Both the position numbers and the translations under genes were made by a program. From the NCBI GenBank assembly GCA_965649105.1, contig CBFGJP010000043.1, positions 1-21,979 on the forward strand: 21,979 nt of DNA, written 5' to 3'. Each line of letters starts with the position of its first letter. Position 1 is the first letter of the stretch. Shown here in pieces: positions 15,122-21,763 of the stretch. The DNA is from JAOAFX01 sp965649105. GTDB lineage: Bacteria; Hydrothermota; Tepidihabitantia; SM23-42; JAOAFX01. The notes under the pieces are model-generated. The model was not told the DNA's origin, did not search any database, and saw only the letters and a program-made list of their open reading frames with translations.

Positions 15122-15916
15122 GTGCAAGACTCCATTGACTTTCAAATGAAAAATCAATATAATTTTCTGATGCAGTGTGAAATGTGCGCAGGAAGAATAG
15201 TGTTTCCACCAATAATTACTCTTGTTTTCGCAACTTCGACTGAAGAATGCTATTTTAATGGGGCATATTTTAACGCGACATATATCAATAATTATGGTGA
15301 TGATGAGCGTGCTGAAAAATTTGTTAAAGAGACAATAAAAGTTGCAAATGTTATTATCCGTCTTGATAGTCTGATAAAAAGTTATGTTCGTAGGGGTTTG
15401 ATTAAAAACTTTCTGCAGTATGAATTGATTGATAATTATGCAGGAAATTTTAGAATCCCTAATGGGTCATATATAAGGAATGGCAAAGAAATTAATTTAC
15501 GGCTTACAGATTCAATCGCATTAAATAAGGTTCTGAAAGAAATATGGAGAATAAATGATTATACAATCAGTCCTAATGTCCTTGCCCATACCTGGTTATT
15601 TTCACTTCATATTGGAATTTGCAAGACGAGAAAGGAAATAATCGCATTGCTTAAAAGTTTAGATATAAATTATAATCGCCCTGATATAGAATTTTTGTGG
15701 CTCAGGGTTGAAGGTGACTTGGGTTCGCCGATGGCATTCTACCAGCGCGAAAGAGATGGCTTCTATCATGGATACATCGGTTTATATCTGACAAAGGATA
15801 ATGTTATGAGCGCAAAAGAATTGATTGAAAAAAAATATTGTATAAAAACAACTATTACAAGCCATTTCATTACTCCCCAAGTTTTAAAGAGATATCTGGT
15901 TTATGTACCTAATTAA
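15122..15916 (+). CDS. Unrecognised 264-residue protein
   Basis: A complete gene with a strong SD (AAGGAGG, 15108-15114) and GTG start at 15122. The product is soluble with no signal peptide or membrane segment. Near the N-terminus it has CEMCAGRIVFPP, and the C-terminal half reads as alternating beta and alpha segments (FLWLRVEGDLGSPMAF, GYIGLYLTKDNVMSAKELI). I recognise no family or catalytic motif. Codon use matches its neighbours. It follows the helicase by 115 bp and is preceded by an unusual leader hairpin. Its function cannot be stated. Confidence 0.6.
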   Translation: MQDSIDFQMKNQYNFLMQCEMCAGRIVFPPIITLVFATSTEECYFNGAYFNATYINNYGDDERAEKFVKETIKVANVIIRLDSLIKSYVRRGLIKNFLQYELIDNYAGNFRIPNGSYIRNGKEINLRLTDSIALNKVLKEIWRINDYTISPNVLAHTWLFSLHIGICKTRKEIIALLKSLDINYNRPDIEFLWLRVEGDLGSPMAFYQRERDGFYHGYIGLYLTKDNVMSAKELIEKKYCIKTTITSHFITPQVLKRYLVYVPN

Positions 15917-15962
15917 GTATTCATAGGCTTAGATTTTTAAGGAAAGTTAACCGACTAATATT

Positions 15963-16724
15963 ATGCTAAAGAAACTTAACCGTAGTTGGAACTGGTGGGC
16001 ATATTTCTGGCGGGTGATTCATCGTCAGACCTTAAAAGGGATTGAGAAATGGGATGGGGAGGTTGTCAGGTTTTTAATTAGAGTAGTGGGTTGCCAAAAA
16101 GGAGAGAGATAACTGGATTTGGGTTGCGGGAGCGGTGAACATACAAGACTCCTTGCAAAATATGGTGTTGAATGCACTGGCATTGATATTGCACATTCCC
16201 TTATAAAATATGCAAAGATAAGGGCAAAGGAGGAAAATATAGAAGTGGAATACATCGTCCAAGATATGAGAAAAATTGATTATGTAAACGAATTTGATTA
16301 CTGTATAATGATTAGCGGCACATTTGGTTTCTTCAGCGATGAAGAAAATTTGAGACTCTTACGAAAGATTAAAACGGCACTAAAACCCAGTGGGAAGTTA
16401 TTATTTGACATCAGAAATCCAAGAAAACAGCAATATGGAAAATCCTAAATGGCAATAAATGGGGGTTATCTCCTTGTTGATAAAAAATTTGACACAAAGA
16501 CAAAGAGGGAAATTGGTGAATACCTTTTCATTGATAAATTTGGAAACATAAATACTATGGCAAAGTCTATAAATAGAAAGGGAAATCGCATCTACACATT
16601 GCAAGAGATTAAATCTATGCTCAAAGGGGCTGGTTTAAAATTTACTAATGCCTATGGAGGATACTCCTTACCGCCCAAAAAAACTATAAAATCATCCAAC
16701 ATCATTATTATTGCCACCAAATAA
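15963..16724 (+). pseudogene. SAM-dependent methyltransferase with two in-frame ochre stops
   Basis: One frame runs from ATG 15963 to TAA 16722-16724 (about 253 codons) with TAA at 16110-16112 and 16446-16448. Reading through gives a complete class I methyltransferase: an aromatic N-terminus (NRSWNWWAYFWR), motif I LDLGCGSGEHT directly after the first stop, GIDIAHSLIKYAK (motif II region), FDYCIMISGTFGFF, LKPSGKLLFDIRNPR, then after the second stop GGYLLVDKKFDTKTKRE and a C-terminal RKGNRIYTLQEIKSMLKGAG. The order and spacing are normal for the fold, so both stops interrupt one ancestral gene. The upstream sequence includes AAGGAAAG near 15940 but no clear promoter. The substrate is unknown. 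Confidence 0.78.
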
Positions 16725-16782
16725 ATATCACTTAACCCGATTCTAATTACTACATATCATCACTTTTTACCATCCAACTATT

Positions 16783-16813
16783 TTAACATGTTAACATTCT
16801 AACATGTTAGAAT
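16783..16813. repeat. Two palindromes upstream of the ArsR-type gene
   Basis: TTAACATGTTAA (16783-16794) and ATTCTAACATGTTAGAAT (16796-16813) are both perfect palindromes sharing TAACATGTTA. They lie 19 bp upstream of the -35 box of the regulator gene. A third, 26-bp palindrome with the same core lies after the gene. Candidate operator; a dispersed repeat is the alternative. Confidence 0.6.
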
Positions 16814-16832
16814 ATTAGAATGTATAATATAG

Positions 16833-16860
16833 TTGATTTTGCTTTAATTATATGTATAAT
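16833..16860 (+). promoter_or_regulatory. Promoter of the ArsR-type regulator
   Basis: TTGATT (16833-16838), a 16-bp spacer and TATAAT (16855-16860). The predicted start near 16867 leaves a short leader with the SD AAAGGAG (16870-16876) before ATG 16882. Confidence 0.65.
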
Positions 16861-16881
16861 AATTAAAAAAAAGGAGTAAAA

Positions 16882-17223
16882 ATGGCAAACAGAATTCGTA
16901 AAAGAAGACCGATGTTAGAACTTTTATATAGAGAATCGCGCATTGCAAAGGCATTGGGTGAACCTCCCAAAATGGCAATAGTTAATCTCTTGTTAAGAAA
17001 GGGACCCCTTACCCTTACAGAAATTGCCAAGGCTATTAATCGTTCAAAAACAACGACCTGCTATCACCTGTCAAAATTAAAGGGATTGGAGATCGTACGA
17101 TATGAAACAAACGAAGATGGAGTTCATTATTGGATAAAATACGAAAGTGAGTTAGAAGAAGTGATAAAAGCCCTTTCAAAATTCGTAAACCGAACCCTGA
17201 AAGGCATTTACTACGAAACATAA
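16882..17223 (+). CDS. ArsR-family winged-helix transcriptional regulator
   Basis: 113 residues. A winged helix-turn-helix occupies about residues 20-85: ALGEPPKMAIVNLLL (first helix), LTLTEIAKAINRSKTTTCYHLSKLKGLEIV (HTH with recognition helix) and the wing with YETNEDGVHYWIKY. The ...HLSKL-x-GL-(I/V) segment is the ArsR/SmtB signature. No Cys-rich metal site (CxC or similar) is visible, so metal sensing is not supported. The short C-terminal helix (about 90-113) probably dimerises. The gene is bracketed by palindromes sharing TAACATGTTA, which could be its own operators, and the downstream methyltransferase gene could be a target. Confidence 0.85.
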   Translation: MANRIRKRRPMLELLYRESRIAKALGEPPKMAIVNLLLRKGPLTLTEIAKAINRSKTTTCYHLSKLKGLEIVRYETNEDGVHYWIKYESELEEVIKALSKFVNRTLKGIYYET

Positions 17224-17234
17224 TACATTCAACC

Positions 17235-17260
17235 ATTCTAACATGTTAACATGTTAGAAT
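17235..17260. repeat. Perfect 26-bp palindrome downstream of the regulator
   Basis: ATTCTAACATG at the left and its complement CATGTTAGAAT at the right, meeting in TTAA; the whole 26 bp is self-complementary. It is followed by GCTAAAATGCTAGAATG, with short related direct repeats, and precedes the methyltransferase start at 17311. Confidence 0.7.
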
Positions 17261-17310
17261 GCTAAAATGCTAGAATGATTGAATGGAAAAATAGCGAAAG
17301 GAGATGTAAG

Positions 17311-17812
17311 ATGAGTGGAGCATCGTTTGACAGGATTGCAAGATTTTATGATTATGAGAATGAGGGGTATGTCAAAGATATAGGCTTTTATTTAAGATAC
17401 GCAAAGAATTGTGGTGGAGAAGTTCTTGAATTGGGTTGTGGAACGGGAAGGAGTTTTTATCCTTGATCTATTTGCCCCACGGCATGATTTTTTGGCACAA
17501 GTGAACAGGACAATATATATGGGAAGATTTTATGATAAAGAAAACCAAGTCTATGTTTATCGCAGGGCTGAAGATCATTATGACCTGGTAAAGCAGACGC
17601 TTAGAGAAGACCGATTTTACGAATGGACTAATATGGATGGCCAATTTCGCCGTGAGGTCTGGTCCTTTGAAATTGCATATCTATTCAGGTATGAGGCTGA
17701 GTTGCTGCTTGAAAAATATGGTTTCAGTGTAGAAAATGTCTTTGGCACTTTTGATGAATCCCCATATAATTATTACTCTGGCGACCAGATTTTTGTAGCA
17801 CGAAAAAGATGA
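17311..17812 (+). pseudogene. SAM-dependent methyltransferase with an internal deletion
   Basis: A strong SD (AAAGGAG, 17297-17303) precedes ATG 17311. The first 47 residues end with the motif I LELGCGTGR, then the frame runs into TGA at 17464-17466. From 17450 another frame continues GVFILDLFAPRHDFLAQVN to the stop at 17812. In intact relatives GTGR (motif I) and NGVFILDLFAP (the strand after motif III) are separated by roughly 90 residues holding the SAM-contact acidic loop and motif II. The two parts are joined here with a frame change at about 17446-17453, so the central part is missing. It follows the ArsR-type gene and its palindrome by 50 bp. Confidence 0.78.
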
Positions 17813-17863
17813 AGTGTGTTGGTTTTGCCTGAATATTTTCTTTCATTATCTGGATTAAAACAT

Positions 17864-17901
17864 AATATTGATATATGCACAATTGCACATATATCAATAT
17901 T
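17864..17901. repeat. 14-bp inverted repeat with GCACAATTG core (copy 3)
   Basis: AATATTGATATATG (17864-17877) and CATATATCAATATT (17888-17901) are perfect complements around CACAATTGCA. The nonamer GCACAATTG (17877-17885) is shared with copies 1 and 2. It lies 42 bp upstream of the promoter at 17943. Confidence 0.7.
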
Positions 17902-17942
17902 AAAATTTTACGGTTTGTCAGCCAATCGTTTCGAACTGGTTA

Positions 17943-17970
17943 TTGACTACTTTGGGTGATAGTATATAAT
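17943..17970 (+). promoter_or_regulatory. Promoter of the methyltransferase-THEP1 operon, near-leaderless
   Basis: TTGACT (17943-17948), a 16-bp spacer and TATAAT (17965-17970). ATG 17980 lies nine bases after the -10 box, leaving at most two or three leader bases and no SD. Confidence 0.7.
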
Positions 17971-17979
17971 GAACTCATA

Positions 17980-18573
17980 ATGAAGTACACATCATTAGTT
18001 GGCGACATTCCGGATATGGTTTCTAATGTGGCTCTCAGGAGCCTGAGGCTAACCAAAAAAGATATATTGTTAGATGTTGGAACGGGGAATGGTGAGAAGG
18101 CTATTATTTGTGCAAAAAGGTGTAAACTGGTTATTGGGATAGATATTAATCTTAAAAGACTCAAGGTAGCAAAGGAGTATGCAAAGAAGAAGGGGATAAA
18201 AAGCATAATATTTGATTATGGTTCATTTGAAGAACCCTGTGCAAGACTTGATTTATCCAATTATGGAATAACAAAGATCCTTGCCCTTTATTCATTCCAT
18301 CATCTGCCTGACAGGCTTAAGAAAAGAAGCTTAAAGAATTTAAGTTTTCTCATATCCAGACCCGGGCGTATGGTAATCGGTGATATTATCTTTTTTGAGA
18401 AACCCGGAAAATATCAACAAGAATTTGATAAGGTGCACTACGACGGTGGGATTACAGATTTTCCTTCATCAGCGGAATTTCTTATTCAATGTCTTAAAGA
18501 CCTTAATGCAAAAGTTGAGGTAATGCAGGTGCATCCACTGGCAGGGGTCATTACTGCAGATTTCTTGGAATGA
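17980..18573 (+). CDS. Class I SAM-dependent methyltransferase
   Basis: 197 residues from ATG 17980; a start at 17956 is rejected because it lies upstream of the -10 box. Motif I is ILLDVGTGNGEKA (29-41) and the acidic residue of motif II is in VIGIDINLKRLKVAKE (D55). Motifs III-IV follow (TKILALYSFHHLPD, RMVIGDIIFFE). The HHL segment after the fourth strand is common in UbiE/COQ5-like small-molecule methyltransferases, but the substrate cannot be assigned. It ends in an ATGA overlap with the THEP1-type NTPase, so the two are co-translated. It is the only intact methyltransferase of the three in this region. Confidence 0.85.
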   Translation: MKYTSLVGDIPDMVSNVALRSLRLTKKDILLDVGTGNGEKAIICAKRCKLVIGIDINLKRLKVAKEYAKKKGIKSIIFDYGSFEEPCARLDLSNYGITKILALYSFHHLPDRLKKRSLKNLSFLISRPGRMVIGDIIFFEKPGKYQQEFDKVHYDGGITDFPSSAEFLIQCLKDLNAKVEVMQVHPLAGVITADFLE

Positions 18574-19085
18574 TTGTAAAGAATATTCTTCTTACCGGCC
18601 TTCCCGGGGTAGGGAAGACGACAGTTATCAAAAAGATTGTTGAGAATTTTAAGGATAGATGTGCGGGACTTTATACCGAAGAGATAAGAGAATATAATAC
18701 GAGGGCGGGATTCAGGTTGATAACATTGAGCGGACAGAATTGTATAATGGCACATATGGATATAAAAAGTCCTTACCGGGTCGGTAAATATGGGGTGGAC
18801 ATTGAGTGTATTGAAAATATCGGTGTGAATGCAATAAAGAAAGGGATTGCCGAAGACAAAATTATAATAATTGATGAGATTGGAAAGATGGAGCTATTTT
18901 CTGTACAATTTAGGAATGTTGTAATTGAATCGCTTGGTTCAAAGTGTTTTGTATTGGCAACAATTCTTTATTCACCAAATCCATTCTGCGATAGAATTAA
19001 AGAGAGAAAAGATGTGAAAATTTTTGAAGTAACAATATCCAATCGGAATTCATTAGTTCAACAGATAATTGAAATTTTGTTTTAA
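18570..19085 (+). CDS. Nucleoside-triphosphatase, THEP1 family
   Basis: 171 residues, matching the usual size. Walker A is GLPGVGKTT (10-18) and Walker B is IIIIDEIGKMELFS, the DEIGKME form being a THEP1 hallmark (pfam NTPase_1). CAGLYTEEIRE after the P-loop is also characteristic. THEP1 proteins hydrolyse ATP/GTP and other NTPs; the physiological role is not known, although an RNA- or nucleotide-related kinase role is often suggested from fold. ATG 18570 overlaps the stop of the upstream methyltransferase by four bases. Confidence 0.92.
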   Translation: MIVKNILLTGLPGVGKTTVIKKIVENFKDRCAGLYTEEIREYNTRAGFRLITLSGQNCIMAHMDIKSPYRVGKYGVDIECIENIGVNAIKKGIAEDKIIIIDEIGKMELFSVQFRNVVIESLGSKCFVLATILYSPNPFCDRIKERKDVKIFEVTISNRNSLVQQIIEILF

Positions 19086-19227
19086 GGTAATAAAAATTTC
19101 TTGTTCTGTCCAACAATGTGACAGGCATAGAAAAGGCAAGAATAAAAGTGGAATATACTCTGATAAAAATCAGGATTTCCTCTCCAAAAAGACAAGGGGC
19201 TGAGGTCAAAACTTCAGATGATTTTTG

Positions 19228-19243
19228 TCCAGTTGAAACTGGA
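19228..19243. repeat. Short perfect hairpin
   Basis: TCCAGTT / AACTGGA around GA, preceded by ATTTTTG on the + strand. It is 143 bp after the THEP1 stop and could form part of the transcription stop of that operon; no T-run follows it. Confidence 0.35.
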
Positions 19244-19260
19244 TGCTACATTCTTTTTGT

Positions 19261-19328
19261 TATACCATTTTTTTGTTTTTACTACATTCCATCATTCCAG
19301 AATACTGGAATAATGGTATAATGGAATG
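19261..19328. repeat. Nested inverted repeats in the convergent intergenic region
   Basis: TATACCATT (19261-19269) pairs with AATGGTATA (19312-19320), enclosing ATTCCAG (19294-19300) / CTGGAAT (19305-19311). CATTCC (19285-19290) can pair instead with GGAATG (19323-19328), which crosses the outer stem. The rest of 19086-19369 holds no gene. Confidence 0.5.
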
Positions 19329-19333
19329 GTGGT

Positions 19334-19358
19334 GGTGGGTGGGTAAAACCCGCCCACC
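19334..19358. terminator. GC-rich hairpin between convergent genes
   Basis: GGTGGGTGGGT (19334-19344) and ACCCGCCCACC (19348-19358) pair over 11 positions with one G-T. It lies 11 bp past the stop of the - strand gene and is the strongest stem in the intergenic region. No T-run follows on the - strand, so if it terminates it is not canonical; it may act for both strands. Confidence 0.5.
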
Positions 19359-19369
19359 AAAGTTTTCAA

Positions 19370-20917
19370 TCAATGCAGAAGCACTATCTTTTTTGTTCCG
19401 GTGTATTCATCTGTTTCCAATCGCAAAATGTAGATGCCCTGAGGAAGTCTTAATCCATTTTCGTCCTTGCCGTCCCAGTTGATTTCGTGAATACCGGCAT
19501 CCTGTTTTGCATTAACAATAGTTCTCACACACTGCCCGGCGATATTATAAACCTTGAGTGAAACATTGGAAGGCATAGCAAGACAGTATCTGATTAAGAT
19601 GGATGAATAGAATGTATGTGATTCGAATTTACTAAAGAGGTAGCGGTTTCTTGGAACTGTAGAATTATCTTTGACTTTTAGAAATGGATAGAATTTTCCC
19701 CCAATGTACAGCTTACTTGCAAGATGATTATTGATATAATCGCTATAGCCAGAATATATGATAAACAATTGGTTTTTCTGATCAGTTATAAGGACTGGTG
19801 CAAATCGTTTGCCGGTGTTGGTAAATAACTCGAAGGTATCAATCACATCTGCTCGAGAACTTATTCGAGATCCGAAGATATCAGAAAAACCACTACGCAA
19901 GTCTTCCCATACAACCACATAGTCTGTTCCATCAAAGACAACAGAGGGTAATCTTTGGATATGTGGAGCAATTGATATAGTTATTCCTGAAGGATCGAAT
20001 ATCGTGCCATTTTGTGCAACTCGAGCCCCATATATATCAAAATCAGTTCCACTCCGCTGATTTTGCCATACTACAAAATAATTAGTGCCGTCGGATGCAA
20101 CAAAGGGACAGTATTTCTTGCCCTTTGTAGCACTAATCAAAATTTCACTTTGCTTCATAATCTTTCCATCAGGTGGGAAGAGAACTCCACATATATTCGA
20201 TTCAAAATTATCCCGCCATTCTTCCCATACTGCTAAACAATTTGTACCATCAAAATAAATGGAGGGGTTGCATTGATCATACATTGCATTAGATATCAAA
20301 ATGCCTTTTTTGTCTAAAACTTCACCGGTGATACTAACACGCGTACCATATATATGCGAACTGTAATTATGACGCCAGTCTTCCCATATTACAAAATATT
20401 TATTATTGGTAAAAACAACAACCGGTGACCATTGATTATTACCCTCAGTCACTATGGCAATACCCTGGTGATTTAGAACTTTACCGCTTTTACTGACAAA
20501 AGTTCCATAAATATCATAATCTGTATCATTACGATAATCTTCCCAGACTACGAAATAATTGGTTCCGTCAAAAGAAATCTTTGGATTACATTGAATATTT
20601 ATTGCACTTGTAATCACAATATTTCCATCTTCAACCTTCCCATTTTTAGATATTATTCTTCCATAAATATCTTGTGAACCATCATGCCCATATGCATCCC
20701 ATACAACAAAGTAATTCTCTCCATCAAATGCCGCAGCATAGTTAATATAGGTCACGCATCGTTCGGGTTCGTAAATTGATTCTCTAAAAATGACAAATTC
20801 ATCATTGTTATTCATACTTACATCTTCTAATTCCCAAGCATCACTAACATTTTTGTAGAAGAGTGTGATTAACAACATCACGGATACGATATATTTGATT
20901 TTCTCATAATCACGCAT
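19370..20917 (-). CDS. Secreted seven-repeat (beta-propeller-like) protein with T9SS-like tail
   Basis: 515 residues. AGGAGG (complement of 20923-20928) is the SD before ATG at 20917. The N-terminus (MRDYEKIKYIVSVMLLITLFYKNVSDA) is a signal peptide with a basic lead. Residues about 60-420 hold seven repeats of about 50 residues: F-D-G-T-N-Y-F-V-V-W-E-D-x-R ... DIYG-x-x-(V/I)-S ... G-x-V. The seventh is divergent. Seven repeats of this size suggest a seven-bladed propeller. The last 80 residues (VSLKVYNIAGQCVRTI ... LRLPQGIYILRLETDE ... KKIVLL) resemble a FlgD-like Ig / T9SS type A sorting domain, which would send it to the cell surface. Function is unknown. It is an intact paralogue of the broken gene at 8263. 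Confidence 0.85.
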   Translation of the reverse strand: MRDYEKIKYIVSVMLLITLFYKNVSDAWELEDVSMNNNDEFVIFRESIYEPERCVTYINYAAAFDGENYFVVWDAYGHDGSQDIYGRIISKNGKVEDGNIVITSAINIQCNPKISFDGTNYFVVWEDYRNDTDYDIYGTFVSKSGKVLNHQGIAIVTEGNNQWSPVVVFTNNKYFVIWEDWRHNYSSHIYGTRVSITGEVLDKKGILISNAMYDQCNPSIYFDGTNCLAVWEEWRDNFESNICGVLFPPDGKIMKQSEILISATKGKKYCPFVASDGTNYFVVWQNQRSGTDFDIYGARVAQNGTIFDPSGITISIAPHIQRLPSVVFDGTDYVVVWEDLRSGFSDIFGSRISSRADVIDTFELFTNTGKRFAPVLITDQKNQLFIIYSGYSDYINNHLASKLYIGGKFYPFLKVKDNSTVPRNRYLFSKFESHTFYSSILIRYCLAMPSNVSLKVYNIAGQCVRTIVNAKQDAGIHEINWDGKDENGLRLPQGIYILRLETDEYTGTKKIVLLH

Positions 20918-21041
20918 AACATCCTCCTATCTAATATACAATATAAATTGCAATTATTTGCTTAATATAAACTATTTACAGTTATCCGCCCCAATATCGA
21001 TTCATATTCTCAATATAATAAAAAATCGCTATTTTTATTTA

Positions 21042-21404
21042 TTAATCACTAATTACAGAACGAATTTTGGTCTTCAAGATCTCTGGTGGAGAGGATTTCG
21101 GGATGAAGCGGTCGCCGAGCAGGGATTTCGCCTTTAGTGCCAGGTCCTTTTCTGGATAGCCGGTGATGATAATTATTTTCTCCTTGTCTTTCGCAGCCTC
21201 ATATAAGTCAAGTCCGGTTAATTCATTCAAGAATAAATCGGTAATAATCAGATCATAGGAATTATCTTTTATTTTTTTGAGTGCTACTCCTGGATCAGAA
21301 CAGGCCTCTATTGTATATTCTTTTTCAAGTATTAAATAAAGAGAATGTAATCCGATTAAATCGTCTTCTACAATTAATATTTTCTTTTTATTTCCTGTAA
21401 ACAT
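21042..21404 (-). CDS. Stand-alone receiver-domain response regulator
   Basis: 120 residues, a CheY-like receiver with no output domain. The acidic pocket is E13, D14, D15 (VEDD), the phospho-acceptor is D56 (IITDLFLNELTG), the switch Thr is T81 (IIITGYP) and the conserved Lys is K103 (IPKSSPPE). It would be phosphorylated by a histidine kinase; none is in the window. The start is ATG at 21402-21404, with GAAAGG (complement of 21415-21420) as a somewhat distant SD. Its leader contains TACTAAAT / ATTTAGTA (21423-21430 and 21442-21449), an 8-bp inverted repeat. The gene lies 124 bp upstream of, and in the same orientation as, the secreted repeat protein. Confidence 0.9.
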   Translation of the reverse strand: MFTGNKKKILIVEDDLIGLHSLYLILEKEYTIEACSDPGVALKKIKDNSYDLIITDLFLNELTGLDLYEAAKDKEKIIIITGYPEKDLALKAKSLLGDRFIPKSSPPEILKTKIRSVISD

Positions 21405-21479
21405 TTTTTTTATTCCTTTCTATACTAAATTTTCTAATTTTATTTAGTAAAGACTTCGAAAATATTGCAAAATTTCAAG

Positions 21480-21533
21480 GGGCGGAAGTTACAATTTTAT
21501 TCTACAATAACCTCCATTATCTTCCGCCCTTTT
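21480..21533 (+). repeat. Long stem-loop GGGCGGAAG ... CTTCCGCCC plus T-run
   Basis: Perfect 9-bp GC-rich arms separated by 32 bp, followed by TTTT on the + strand; inside, GTTA and TAAC can add a few pairs. On the - strand it lies in the region upstream of the receiver gene. Terminator-like, but the loop is unusually long. Confidence 0.5.
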
Positions 21534-21628
21534 ACTCTACCCAACCAGATATTACAGCAAATTTCGTGCCAGCATTTGTAAGAAAAAAGTTTTGAAATTT
21601 CAGGAGAATTTTTTATTGGCGGTCAATA

Positions 21629-21650
21629 GGTGTGAGGAAAATAATCACAC
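21629..21650. repeat. TGTGAGGAAA inverted repeat, copy A
   Basis: GTGTGA (21630-21635) and TCACAC (21645-21650) around GGAAAATAA. It is nearly identical to the element at 21784-21802. Confidence 0.5.
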
Positions 21651-21763
21651 TGCCAATGGCAGTCCACGGACGGACGCGGATATTGACAGAGAAAAAGGCT
21701 GAAAAGTTATGAAATTTCAAACGAATTGAACGAATAAGACCAATTAAACGGATATTCTTTTTG

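Noticed and set aside
16783..17276. CRISPR array or tandem repeat array around the regulator
   Set aside because: The repeats are palindromes of unequal length without regular spacers, and the region between is a coding gene.
19086..19369. A small gene in the convergent intergenic region (67- and 79-codon frames)
   Set aside because: Both frames run through the hairpins and T-rich DNA, lack an SD and show no motif.
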